Positions 6,468-14,532 of a stretch of 23,836 nucleotides of DNA are shown here, in pieces (within the stretch, counting starts at the first letter, position 1; each line of letters starts with the position of its first letter). Below the pieces are notes generated by a model that saw only the letters and a program-made list of their open reading frames with translations, had not been told where the DNA came from and did not search any database. The translations under genes and the position numbers were made by a program. The stretch comes from an uncultured Maritalea sp. (GTDB lineage: Bacteria; Pseudomonadota; Alphaproteobacteria; Rhizobiales; Devosiaceae): positions 1-23,836 of the forward strand of contig CAJXLH010000007.1 of the NCBI GenBank assembly GCA_913055925.1. The letters are read 5' to 3'.

Positions 6468-7376
6468 CTAAGACGCAACGATAACGCGGCTGGGCTTAAA
6501 CTGCCCTTTTTCGACAAATCCGATCGCCACCACATCACCCTTATGAGTGGCATAGGCCACATCCAATTTGATCGGTGCATTACGACCGATCAAAAGCGCG
6601 GGATTGCCCATTCTCACCAATTGGGCTTGCCGATCATCAAGTGAAACTTCATCCAAACTTGAAAGCGCGTCATTAAGCGGTCGAAGCTGCGCGTCGCGGT
6701 CGCGAAGTTCTAGTTCTTCAAGTTCCGCAATCGTTATCGCATCATCGTCAGTGAACAAGCCAACCTGCGCGCGATGAAGACGCGAGACATGGCCCTTTGT
6801 GCCAAGTTTTTCTGCAATATCTCGCGCCAATGCCCGCACATAGGTGCCTTTTTGGCAGGTGACACGCAAAGAGGATTTCTCTTTGTCGTGTGCGGTGACT
6901 TCAAGCGCGTCGATCTCAATTTCACGTGGCGGAACATCTACCTTTTCGCCAGCACGTGCCAAATCATATGCCCGCTCGCCGTTGATTTTAATCGCTGAAA
7001 AGGCAGGCGGGATTTGCGTTATGACGCCGATGAAATTCGGCAGCACAGCCTCTAATTCGTCTTGGGTGGGCCGTACATCGGATGTGCCGACAATTTCGCC
7101 TTCTGCATCATCTGTGGAGGTGGCTTCACCCCATTTGATATCGAACTCATAGACTTTCACGCCATCTTGGACGTGCGGCACGGTTTTGGTAGCTTCGCCG
7201 AGCGCTATCGGCAAAATGCCCGTGGCCAAAGGATCAAGGGTGCCCGCGTGACCAGCTTTTTTGGCGCTAAATAGCCACTTCATTTTCCCAACAGCTTGGG
7301 TTGAAGTCATGTCGTAGGGTTTGTTGAGCACAATCCAGCCAGAAATCTGGCGTTTTTGACGCTTTTGCTGTGTCAT
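6468..7376 (-). CDS. truB: tRNA pseudouridine(55) synthase TruB
   Basis: TruB converts U55 of the tRNA T-loop to pseudouridine and also acts as a tRNA-folding chaperone. The 302-residue protein shows the family motif GHAGTLDPLATGILP, with the catalytic aspartate at residue 48. It also has the opening GWIVLNKPYDMTSTQAV, the RNA-contacting AFSAIKINGERAYDLAR and GTYVRALARDIAEKLG, and the C-terminal domain with the conserved LSSLDEVSLDD. Length is normal. The ATG at 7376 lies 27 bases after the rbfA stop, in the same minus-strand transcript. This rbfA-truB-rpsO order is standard. Confidence 0.97.
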   Translation of the reverse strand: MTQQKRQKRQISGWIVLNKPYDMTSTQAVGKMKWLFSAKKAGHAGTLDPLATGILPIALGEATKTVPHVQDGVKVYEFDIKWGEATSTDDAEGEIVGTSDVRPTQDELEAVLPNFIGVITQIPPAFSAIKINGERAYDLARAGEKVDVPPREIEIDALEVTAHDKEKSSLRVTCQKGTYVRALARDIAEKLGTKGHVSRLHRAQVGLFTDDDAITIAELEELELRDRDAQLRPLNDALSSLDEVSLDDRQAQLVRMGNPALLIGRNAPIKLDVAYATHKGDVVAIGFVEKGQFKPSRVIVAS

Positions 7377-7403
7377 GAATGTTTCAGTTACTCTGCCCAG
7401 TTC

Positions 7404-7808
7404 TTATGACTGGCTGTCATCTTCTTCGTCGGCATCAAGGTCTTGCGCCACATGGTCAGAGCGCAAAATTTCATCGATGCGGCTTGCCTCATCAAATGTC
7501 TCGTCTTCGTAAAAGCGAAACTGTGGGGCATATTTGAGGTCAAGTTTTGGCGTCACCTGACCACGGATGAATTTTTGGTTTCGGTTGAGCGCTTCAACGA
7601 CGGTTTCGACCTTTTGGCCACCCAAAGGCATCACATAAACTTTGGCGAGCTTGAGGTCAGGCGTCATACGCACCTCTGGCACCGTAATAAACGCGCCATC
7701 CAAATCTGGGTCCAAAATTTCATCGCGTGACAAAAAGGCAGAAAGGGCATGACGCACCAATTCACCGACACGCAACTGACGTTGGGATGGGAGTTTTTCT
7801 CCGCTCAT
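7404..7808 (-). CDS. rbfA: 30S ribosome-binding factor RbfA
   Basis: RbfA binds the 30S subunit and helps mature the 16S rRNA 5' end; it matters most in the cold. The 134-residue protein has the KH-like core: RQLRVGELVRHALSAFL near the start, then ITVPEVRMTPDLKLAKVYVMPL, the helix LNRNQKFIRGQV and LKYAPQFRFYEDETFDEASRIDEIL. An acidic tail (DLDADEEDDSQS) extends past the core. I chose the ATG at 7808, which has GAGGGT about 6 nt upstream, over the in-frame TTG at 7826. A terminator-like hairpin sits directly before its ribosome-binding site, which may lower rbfA-truB expression relative to infB. Confidence 0.96.
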   Translation of the reverse strand: MSGEKLPSQRQLRVGELVRHALSAFLSRDEILDPDLDGAFITVPEVRMTPDLKLAKVYVMPLGGQKVETVVEALNRNQKFIRGQVTPKLDLKYAPQFRFYEDETFDEASRIDEILRSDHVAQDLDADEEDDSQS

Positions 7809-7824
7809 TTTGATACCCTCAAAC

Positions 7825-7859
7825 AAAAAGCGCGCGCGTACATAAACTGAACGCGCGCG
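7825..7859 (-). terminator. Terminator-like hairpin between infB and rbfA (possible intra-operon attenuator)
   Basis: ACGCGCGCG (7851-7859) and CGCGCGCGT (7831-7839) form a perfect 9-bp stem, mostly G-C, with an 11-nt loop. On the minus strand it is followed by CTTTTTGTTTG, a good T-run. It lies after the infB stop and just before the rbfA ribosome-binding site. Partial termination here would set the ratio of infB to rbfA-truB. Confidence 0.7.
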
Positions 7860-7873
7860 ATAGAAATGATTGC

Positions 7874-10516
7874 TTAAAGTGAGCGAGCCACTTCTTCAAC
7901 ACGGTAACATTCGATGATGTCTCCTGCGCGCATATCTTCATATTTCTCAAATGCCATGCCGCACTCTTGACCAGCTTGCACTTCTTTCACTTCATCTTTG
8001 AAGCGTTTCAATGTTGAAAGCTTGCCTTCGTGGATCACCACATCGTCACGGATCAAACGGACGCCTGCGCCACGCTCAACCATGCCATCGACAACTTTAC
8101 AGCCAGCCACACGGCCAACTTTGGTGATGTTGAACACCTCCAAAATCTCCGCGTTGCCGATAAAGGTCTCGCGCACTTCTGGTGACAAGAGGCCAGACAT
8201 CGCCGCTTTCACATCGTCTACCAAATCGTAGATGATGTTGTAGTAGCGGATTTCAACGCCTTCGCGCGTTGCCGCTTCACGAGCCTGTTTATTCGCACGA
8301 ACGTTAAAGCCGATCACAATTGCTCCAGAGGCTGCCGCCAAGGTCACATCAGATTCGGTGATACCGCCCGCACCAGCCAGAAGAACTTGTGCTGACACTT
8401 CGTCTGTACCGAGCTTTTCAAGCGCGCCAACGATGGCTTCAACAGAACCTTGCACGTCACCTTTGATGACAACAGGGATCTTTGCCTGATCTTCGGTTTT
8501 GAGCTGCGTCATCATTTGCTCAAGCGACGTTACGCCACCAGCAGCAGATTTTTCACGTTTTGCACGTTGACGATATTCGGTGATTTCACGCGCTTTTGCT
8601 TCGTGCTCAACCGCACCAAACAAATCGCCCGCATCCGGCACGCCAGTAAAGCCCAAAATCTCAACAGGTGTTGATGGACCAGCTTGTTTAATTTGCTCGC
8701 CCTTGTCGTTGATCAAGGCGCGGACTTTCGCCCACTGTGATCCGGCGACCACGATGTCACCAACAGCCAATTCACCATTTTGGATGAGAACTGTCGCAAC
8801 TGAACCACGACCTTTATCCAGTTTCGCTTCAACAACGATACCTTGTGCACGGCCCTCAGGGTTGGCTTTCAGCTCTAGAATTTCTGACTGAAGCACGATT
8901 GCATCGAGCAAACCATCAAGGTTTTTCTTTTGCATCGCGGATACTTCAACGTCGAGAATTTCACCGCCCATGGTTTCAACGAAAACTTCATGCTGAAGAA
9001 GTTCGTTGCGTACGCGGTTTGGATCGGCTTCCGGCTTGTCCATTTTGTTGATCGCCACGATAATCGGCACTTCCGCCGCTTTCGCGTGTTTGATCGATTC
9101 AATGGTTTGCGGCATCACGCCGTCATCAGCCGCCACCACAAGAATGGCAATATCTGTTGCCTGAGCACCGCGGGCACGCATGGCCGTAAAGGCTTCGTGA
9201 CCAGGTGTGTCCAAGAAGGTGATATTGTGGCCATCGCGCTCTACTTGGTAAGCACCAATATGCTGCGTGATACCACCGGCTTCGCCCGAAACCACATTGG
9301 CTTCACGGATCGCATCAAGTAGCGATGTTTTACCGTGGTCAACGTGACCCATGATGGTCACAACTGGCGCACGTGGCTTCAAATCATCTGGGTTTTGATC
9401 GGACTGTTCTTCGAACAGACCTTCTTCAACATCAGATTCTGCAACACGCTTAACGGTGTGGCCCAATTCTGTTGCGATCAATTCTGCAGTGTCGGCATCC
9501 AGCACATCGTTGATGGTTGCCATTTGACCTTGCTGCATAAGCAGTTTGATCACGTCCACAGCACGTTCCGCCATCCGGTTGGCCAATTCTTGAACCGTAA
9601 TGGCCTCTGGAATTGTAACCTCACGCGAAATCTTCTCTTTAGGCGTTGATGGGCCTTTGCCACGTTGCTTTTCGCGACGACGACGCATCGCGGCCAATGA
9701 AGGACCGCGATCTCGCTCACCTTCGCCACGCGTTGCCGATGTTACCGTCAAACGAGACTGACGGCGGTCATTACCACCTGCGCGTTTGCTTGGCTGAGGC
9801 TTCGCCGCGCGTTTTGCACGTTCCAACTCATCCTCGCGCACCAACGGCTTTTTGCGGCCGTGATCCGTCTTAGAATTTGCGCGCTCGGTTGGCGGCGCAG
9901 CAGGCTCTGGCGTTTCCGCCTTTGGCTGAGGCTTGGCCTTTGCTTTAGCTGCTTTTTGCTTTTCTGCAGCTTCTTCACGCTCACGCTCTTGGCGTTCGCG
10001 CTCAAGACGCGCATTTTCTTCAGCTTTAATGCGTTCAGCTTCTTCGCGCTCTTGGCGACGACGTTCCGCATCGGCAATCCGACGGCGTTCAGCTTCTTCG
10101 TGCTCGCGGCGCTCTTCTTCAGCGCGCGCGGCAGCGGCGCGCAATGCGCGCTCACGTGCAGCTGATTCTGAACTGGTTAGACCTTGTTTCACTTCTGGTG
10201 AGCGGTTTTGACCCTTGCCACCATTTGGACGCTGTCCCGGACGACCGCCTTGCTGTTGACGCGGCTTTTGACCTTGTGGACGCTGCCCTTGAGGCTGGCC
10301 AGAACGTGAAGCTTCACTTCCCTTTGGACGAGGTGCGCCACCTGCGGCCGGCGTTGTAAACTGACGGGTGCGTTTTTCAACCACGACGGTCCGGGAAGAC
10401 CGCGCGCCACCCGGACGTCCGCCACCACCTGGCCCGCCCTTTAACGACAGGGTTTTCTTGCCCCCGCCTGGTGCTGCATCTGATCTTTTATCGTTGTCAC
10501 TCATATTTCGTGCCAT
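7874..10516 (-). CDS. infB: Translation initiation factor IF-2
   Basis: IF-2 is the GTPase that brings formylmethionyl-tRNA to the 30S subunit and promotes subunit joining. The 880-residue protein has a long low-complexity N-terminus. This is Gly/Gln/Pro/Arg-rich to about 115, then a highly charged Glu/Arg/Ala coiled-coil stretch at about 120-200. An IF2_N domain follows (about 300-350), then the G domain: GHVDHGKT at 390-397, DTPGH at 436-440, NKMD at 490-493. Domains II-IV come after, ending VEEVARSL. The start at 10516 shares one base with the upstream stop (TAATG), which suggests termination-reinitiation from ylxR; an ATG at 10504 is the alternative. Long variable N-termini are normal in alphaproteobacteria. 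Confidence 0.97.
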   Translation of the reverse strand: MARNMSDNDKRSDAAPGGGKKTLSLKGGPGGGGRPGGARSSRTVVVEKRTRQFTTPAAGGAPRPKGSEASRSGQPQGQRPQGQKPRQQQGGRPGQRPNGGKGQNRSPEVKQGLTSSESAARERALRAAAARAEEERREHEEAERRRIADAERRRQEREEAERIKAEENARLERERQEREREEAAEKQKAAKAKAKPQPKAETPEPAAPPTERANSKTDHGRKKPLVREDELERAKRAAKPQPSKRAGGNDRRQSRLTVTSATRGEGERDRGPSLAAMRRRREKQRGKGPSTPKEKISREVTIPEAITVQELANRMAERAVDVIKLLMQQGQMATINDVLDADTAELIATELGHTVKRVAESDVEEGLFEEQSDQNPDDLKPRAPVVTIMGHVDHGKTSLLDAIREANVVSGEAGGITQHIGAYQVERDGHNITFLDTPGHEAFTAMRARGAQATDIAILVVAADDGVMPQTIESIKHAKAAEVPIIVAINKMDKPEADPNRVRNELLQHEVFVETMGGEILDVEVSAMQKKNLDGLLDAIVLQSEILELKANPEGRAQGIVVEAKLDKGRGSVATVLIQNGELAVGDIVVAGSQWAKVRALINDKGEQIKQAGPSTPVEILGFTGVPDAGDLFGAVEHEAKAREITEYRQRAKREKSAAGGVTSLEQMMTQLKTEDQAKIPVVIKGDVQGSVEAIVGALEKLGTDEVSAQVLLAGAGGITESDVTLAAASGAIVIGFNVRANKQAREAATREGVEIRYYNIIYDLVDDVKAAMSGLLSPEVRETFIGNAEILEVFNITKVGRVAGCKVVDGMVERGAGVRLIRDDVVIHEGKLSTLKRFKDEVKEVQAGQECGMAFEKYEDMRAGDIIECYRVEEVARSL

Positions 10517-11121
10517 TACCCATCTGTTTTGACATCAAACTGCACAAGCCTTTTGTGCCGTTCTCTTGCCGAATTTGCCGCAGCGCCACCTGTCAGCGCT
10601 GCATGTATCACATTTTTGCCGCCAAATGCCAAACTCAATTGTTCGGCATCTAGCTCATCAATTTGGGGCAGCGTACCATCCAGCTCCAATACGCGGACAA
10701 GTTGCTGCATTTTTCGCCGCCCATCTTCACTGGCATCCTTTGCCGTGATGAGCGCGGCGACTTTGTCTTTCTCAAGTGCGGAGCGCACTTTTGCGGCGCC
10801 AAGCACCAGAAAACCGCCTTTTCGGGCCAATTGCAGCGCACCCATAAGGTGTTTTTGCAAATGGATGCGGGTCAGCTCTACCAAATCATTAGGTAGTTTA
10901 ACCTGCATTTTCAGGGCGCGGGCAAATGCGTTGCGCTTTTGCGCTTCAGCGACATGATTAGCGTTTGCGGTTACCCATACGCCTCGTCCGCCCGCTTTTC
11001 CAGTCACATCTGGATAAATTTGCCCGTCAGGCCCAACAACAAACCGAATTAGCTCGGTTTTTGGCAAATTCGCCTTGGTGACGCAGCATTCGCGCGTTGC
11101 CGTTTGCTTTTTGCCTGCCAT
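10516..11121 (-). CDS. YlxR-type RNA-binding protein with C-terminal L7Ae-like domain (DUF448)
   Basis: A 201-residue nucleic-acid-binding protein of the nusA-infB operon. The N-terminal YlxR/DUF448 domain (about 1-85) carries RECCVTKANLPKTELIRFVVGPDG and the basic GKAGGRGVWV loop. The C-terminal half (about 90-190) has LMGALQLARKGGFLVLGAAKVRSALEKDKVAALITAKDAS, typical of the L7Ae/L30e fold found in the separate YlxQ protein of firmicutes. The single-chain combination is common in alphaproteobacteria. The stop overlaps the infB start by one base. Its exact role is not settled; it probably acts with NusA or on RNA, and YlxR homologues have been linked to transcription regulation and RNase P. 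Family assignment is firm, function is not. Confidence 0.88.
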   Translation of the reverse strand: MAGKKQTATRECCVTKANLPKTELIRFVVGPDGQIYPDVTGKAGGRGVWVTANANHVAEAQKRNAFARALKMQVKLPNDLVELTRIHLQKHLMGALQLARKGGFLVLGAAKVRSALEKDKVAALITAKDASEDGRRKMQQLVRVLELDGTLPQIDELDAEQLSLAFGGKNVIHAALTGGAAANSARERHKRLVQFDVKTDG

Positions 11122-11141
11122 TGAGCCCGATTTTTCCCTTC

Positions 11142-12773
11142 TTACTCTGCCGGTGCCTCTGAAGCTTCAGCGTCACTTTCGTCCGCGTCAACTTCGTCAC
11201 CGTCGACGATTTCTTCTTCAGTCTCTTCCAGCGTGACCCAGCCCGCTTTCAAGCGTGCCGCCATGATCATTTCTTCCGCTTCTTCGCGGCTAACTGGGAA
11301 GTTCTCAAAAGTGCCTTCAAAACGCTTTGTTTCGCCGTCTTTTTTCTCGGTCCAACCGATCAAATCGTCAGCGGCGCAACCTGCGAAATCTTCAACGGTC
11401 TTAATCTCTTCCTGGCCAAGCGCCACAAGCATGGCAGCGTTTAGACCTGGAATGTCATAAAGTTCGTCTTCAACACCAAGCTTCTTACGCTCTTCATCGC
11501 GCTCACGCTCAGCCTGTTCAAGATATTCAGCAGCACGTGCTTGAATTTCGCCAGCTGTATCTTCGTCAAAGCCTTCAATAGAAGCGATTTCGATCGGCTC
11601 AACATAAGCCACTTCTTCCAAAGAGGAGAAGCCTTCTGAGGCCAAAAGCTGTGCGACCATTTCGTCAACATTCATGGCGTTCATGAACAATTCTGAACGC
11701 TCAACGAATTCTTTCTGACGGCGCTCTGATTCTTCTTGTTCAGTTAGGATATCAATGTCCCAACCGATCAATTGTGACGCAAGGCGCACGTTTTGACCAC
11801 GACGACCAATGGCCAAAGACAATTGCTCGTCCGGCACCACCACTTCGATGCGTTCGGCTTGCTCGTCGATCACCACTTTAACCACTTCCGCCGGCTGCAA
11901 AGCTGAAACAACCAAATCTGCCAAGCTGTCGGTCCAAGGGATAATGTCGATTTTTTCGCCCTGCAGTTCATTAACAACCGCTTGAACACGGGAACCGCGC
12001 ATACCCACACAAGCGCCCACTGGGTCGATTGATGAATCTGTCGATGTAACCGCGATCTTCGCACGGCTACCAGGGTCACGCGCGATGGAGCGAATAGAGA
12101 TCACACCGTCATAGATTTCAGGCACTTCTTGGGTGAACAATTTCGCCATGAATTGCGGGTGTGTCCGTGACAAGAAGATTTGCGGGCCACGCTGCTCCTG
12201 GCGCACATCGTGGATGTAAGCTCGAACACGGTCGCCATAGCGGAATGTCTCACGCGGGATCAATTCGTCACGACGAATAATCGCTTCGCCACGACCAAGG
12301 TCAACAATCACATTGCCATATTCAACACGCTTCACCGTGCCGTTGATCACTTCACCAACACGATCTTTAAACTCTTCGTACATGCGCTCGCGTTCAGCAT
12401 CGCGCACTTTTTGTACAATCACTTGCTTTGCTGATTGTGCGGCAATCCGGCCAAATTCGATCGGCGGCAAAGGCTCTGTGATGAAATCGCCAAGATTTGC
12501 TTCGGCGTTGCGGTGCCGCGCTTCTTCCAATGAGATTTGACGACCATATTCTTCAACGTCCTCAACAATTTCAAGCAAGCGCCACATGCGCAATTCGCCG
12601 GTTGAAGGATTGATCTCAGCCTTGATCTCTGTTTCTGCGCCATAACGAGAGCGCGCCGCTTTTTGGATCGCGTCTTGCATCGCTTCAATGACGATCATGC
12701 GGTCGATTGACTTTTCGCGCGCCACAGCATCTGCGATTTGCAAAAGCTCGAGCCTATTAGCACTAACAGCCAT
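11142..12773 (-). CDS. nusA: Transcription termination/antitermination factor NusA
   Basis: NusA binds RNA polymerase, promotes pausing and intrinsic termination, and takes part in antitermination. The 543-residue protein has the RNA-polymerase-binding N-terminus (about 1-130), an S1 domain (about 135-200, VINGTVKRVEYGNVIVDL) and two KH domains (GACVGMRGSRVQAVVNEL and LSLAIGRRGQNVRLASQL). The C-terminal extension holds helix-hairpin-helix-like acidic repeats (DIPGLNAAMLVALGQEEIKTVEDFAGC) and a strongly acidic end. GAGGAG stands upstream of the ATG. Its operon leader carries a strong terminator-like hairpin, a natural target for NusA autocontrol. The gene follows rimP by 40 bases, across a hairpin. 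Confidence 0.97.
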   Translation of the reverse strand: MAVSANRLELLQIADAVAREKSIDRMIVIEAMQDAIQKAARSRYGAETEIKAEINPSTGELRMWRLLEIVEDVEEYGRQISLEEARHRNAEANLGDFITEPLPPIEFGRIAAQSAKQVIVQKVRDAERERMYEEFKDRVGEVINGTVKRVEYGNVIVDLGRGEAIIRRDELIPRETFRYGDRVRAYIHDVRQEQRGPQIFLSRTHPQFMAKLFTQEVPEIYDGVISIRSIARDPGSRAKIAVTSTDSSIDPVGACVGMRGSRVQAVVNELQGEKIDIIPWTDSLADLVVSALQPAEVVKVVIDEQAERIEVVVPDEQLSLAIGRRGQNVRLASQLIGWDIDILTEQEESERRQKEFVERSELFMNAMNVDEMVAQLLASEGFSSLEEVAYVEPIEIASIEGFDEDTAGEIQARAAEYLEQAERERDEERKKLGVEDELYDIPGLNAAMLVALGQEEIKTVEDFAGCAADDLIGWTEKKDGETKRFEGTFENFPVSREEAEEMIMAARLKAGWVTLEETEEEIVDGDEVDADESDAEASEAPAE

Positions 12774-12804
12774 TTTTCAAAGTCTCCTCAATGGGATTTC
12801 AGTT

Positions 12805-12823
12805 GGATGCCTCTTAGGCATCC
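12805..12823 (-). repeat. Hairpin over the rimP stop codon
   Basis: GGATGCCT and AGGCATCC form a perfect 8-bp stem with a 3-nt loop. The rimP stop (12814-12816) lies partly in the loop. No T-run follows, so it is unlikely to be a terminator. It lies about 20 nt before the nusA ribosome-binding site and could affect mRNA stability or translation across the junction. Confidence 0.5.
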
Positions 12824-13443
12824 TTTGGTTGTTCATCAGTCTCATTTGACTGATCAATTTCGGTTTCAATTTCAGGGTTGTCCAATGGGTTCGCCGCCTC
12901 TTGTCGAGCGCGCGCCTCATCGAGCAACTTGTCTGTCATCATCAGTTTGGCTTCCGCCAAATTTTGAATTTCAATCTCATGGATCTGCTGGCCGCCTTCC
13001 GGCACGTCCGGCAAAAAGATCATCACTTTATTGTCCGCAACGCTGTCGATGGTGCCGCGATAGCGCCGACGTCCATCCACCATGTTGGCAATTTCAATTT
13101 TCGCTTCGTGACCGATCCATTGCTCAAAGTCAGATTTGCGCACCAAAGGACGGTCGATACCTGGCGAAGAAACCTCCAAATGATATTCGCGATTGATTGG
13201 ATCTTCGACGTCCAAAATCGGCGAAATCTCGTTCGAAAAGCGCTCGCAATCTTCAATGGTGAAGTCGCCGCGTGCATTTTCCGCCATAATCTGCAAGGTA
13301 CAGCCATTATCGCCATTAACGCGCACACGAACAAGCCGATAGCCCATGTCTAACGCCACAGGCTCAAGAATGGCGGAAACGCGCTCTTCCTGTCCAGTTT
13401 CGCGACAATAACGTGGTTCGTTTAAGTCCAATTCGACCTGCAT
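12814..13443 (-). CDS. rimP: Ribosome maturation factor RimP
   Basis: RimP helps assemble the 30S subunit, in particular the head and the S12 region. The 209-residue protein contains the two-domain core: an N-terminal alpha/beta domain with ILEPVALDMGYRLVRVRV and LQIMAENARGDFTIEDCERFSNEISPILDVEDPI, the junction motif YHLEVSSPGIDRPL at about 86-99, then an SH3-like barrel (about 100-170). The C-terminal 35 residues are acidic and low-complexity, a common extension in alphaproteobacteria. It is the first gene of the nusA-infB transcript, preceded by a recognisable promoter and a terminator-like leader hairpin. The ATG at 13443 is used. Confidence 0.95.
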   Translation of the reverse strand: MQVELDLNEPRYCRETGQEERVSAILEPVALDMGYRLVRVRVNGDNGCTLQIMAENARGDFTIEDCERFSNEISPILDVEDPINREYHLEVSSPGIDRPLVRKSDFEQWIGHEAKIEIANMVDGRRRYRGTIDSVADNKVMIFLPDVPEGGQQIHEIEIQNLAEAKLMMTDKLLDEARARQEAANPLDNPEIETEIDQSNETDEQPKDA

Positions 13444-13461
13444 TTGATCCGTTCAGCTATT

Positions 13462-13493
13462 AAAAAAGAGCGGGGCCGGTTGGCACCCACTCT
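13462..13493 (-). terminator. Terminator-like hairpin in the rimP-nusA leader (candidate attenuator)
   Basis: On the minus strand the RNA folds AGAGUGGG (13493-13486) with the segment 13474-13467 (eight pairs, one G-U). Past a single-base bulge, three further G-C pairs close an AACC tetraloop. Six T follow (13467-13462). It lies between the predicted promoter (start near 13512) and the rimP ATG (13443). The neighbouring gene upstream is divergent, so no other transcript needs terminating here. Attenuation of the operon is the simplest reading. Confidence 0.72.
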
Positions 13494-13518
13494 CATTATG
13501 TTTTGAGATTTTGAATGG

Positions 13519-13547
13519 CTTATAGTGCCAATTGGGCGCTGATGCAA
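13519..13547 (-). promoter_or_regulatory. Promoter of the rimP-nusA-infB operon
   Basis: On the minus strand, TTGCAT (13547-13542) and TATAAG (13524-13519) are separated by 17 bp, a good sigma-70-type match. Transcription would start near 13512 and give a leader of about 70 nt that contains the attenuator-like hairpin. Confidence 0.6.
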
Positions 13548-13654
13548 GCAAATTGCGCCCTCTCGGCGAGGGCCACTTGGAGATTGACCTTAGTCAAAGC
13601 CCTTTAGAACAAAGCGCGTATTGGTTGTCGCGTTTGATGAGGGATGGTCTTTAT

Positions 13655-14524
13655 ATGTTAAAAACAATTTTGTTGTCTGGTGCGCTATTTTCACTGCTTG
13701 TTGTAACATTTGCAGGCGGCGCAGCACTTTGGACAAATTTCTCCGATGCAAAGCATGTTGAAGAACTAAACTGGGCATTATGGTCGAGAAAAGATCCGAC
13801 ATCTGGCAACTATAGTCGCACTATGGTCGCACATCTGCCCCCTGACGTGCAGCGCTATTTCAATTTCATGATCGCCGAAGGGACACCTCTACGTACCATC
13901 AATCGTATTGAAATGCTTGGCGAGTTTGGATTAGGCGATGCGAAGTCTCACAATTATTACCCCATAAGCGCAACACAATATAACGCGGCACCAGCCGCCT
14001 TCACCTGGACGATGAAAACTCATGACACTGTGATGGCGATGAATGGCAGTGATGTGCTTTGGGATAAGACGTCACACACCAAGTTTTGGTTGTTTGGCGT
14101 ATTGCCAGTGGCAAGATTTGGAAACAACCAAGATCATTTACGTTCCGCGTTTGGTCGCCTCGCAATTGAAATGGCGGCGTGGTCGCCGGTTGCATTGCTG
14201 CCTCAATTTGGTGGCGAATGGGAGAGCGTCGGGGACAACCATATTCGGGTCACAGTTCGCCATGCCGGTTTGACCGAAAGTGTCGACATTGAAATTGGCG
14301 CCGATGGGGCACCGCTGTCATTTTCAATTGAACGCTGGAGTGATGCCAATGAGGACAAAGAGTTTAGGCTTCAACCTTTTGGTGGCATTGCAAAGGCATA
14401 TAAAACCATTCAAGGGATTACCATTGTAAGCGAAGTTGAGGTTGGCAATCATTTTGGGACAGCTGACTATTTTCCGTTCTTCAAAGCCGTGGTGACCAAC
14501 TTTGAATATCAAACGGTTGAATAA
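13655..14524 (+). CDS. DUF6544/DUF6920-like membrane-anchored protein of unknown function
   Basis: A 289-residue protein. One hydrophobic segment at the N-terminus (about residues 3-26) is a membrane anchor or uncleaved signal; the rest looks extracytoplasmic. The body has DVQRYFNFMIAEGTPL near the start, a central WTMKTHDTVMAMNGSD, then RLAIEMAAWSPVALLPQFGGEWES and a beta-rich C-terminus ending AVVTNFEY. This matches my recollection of the DUF6544 (DUF6920) family, whose members have no known activity; I cannot confirm the exact family number. The frame is open back to 13532, but the ATG at 13655 directly precedes the anchor and has GAGGGA about 11 nt upstream. It is the only plus-strand gene between two long minus-strand operons and runs tail-to-tail into trmB with 8 bases between stops. 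Confidence 0.68.
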   Translation: MLKTILLSGALFSLLVVTFAGGAALWTNFSDAKHVEELNWALWSRKDPTSGNYSRTMVAHLPPDVQRYFNFMIAEGTPLRTINRIEMLGEFGLGDAKSHNYYPISATQYNAAPAAFTWTMKTHDTVMAMNGSDVLWDKTSHTKFWLFGVLPVARFGNNQDHLRSAFGRLAIEMAAWSPVALLPQFGGEWESVGDNHIRVTVRHAGLTESVDIEIGADGAPLSFSIERWSDANEDKEFRLQPFGGIAKAYKTIQGITIVSEVEVGNHFGTADYFPFFKAVVTNFEYQTVE

Positions 14525-14532
14525 GCCCGTGA

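Noticed and set aside
6368..6580. 70-codon minus-strand frame covering the truB 3' end and the rpsO leader
   Set aside because: It overlaps truB in another frame, has low-complexity Met/Leu composition and no family resemblance.
8930..9322. 130-codon plus-strand frame inside infB
   Set aside because: It is the antisense shadow of the conserved G-domain coding sequence of infB.
10016..10160. Repetitive sequence in infB as a mobile or tandem repeat element
   Set aside because: It encodes the charged Glu/Arg/Ala coiled-coil region normal for the IF-2 N-terminus; the reading frame is continuous.
13482..13530. TTGGCAC sequences resembling the -24 element of sigma-54 promoters, on both strands
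   Set aside because: No TTGC element follows at the required distance on either strand, and a good sigma-70-type promoter explains the region.
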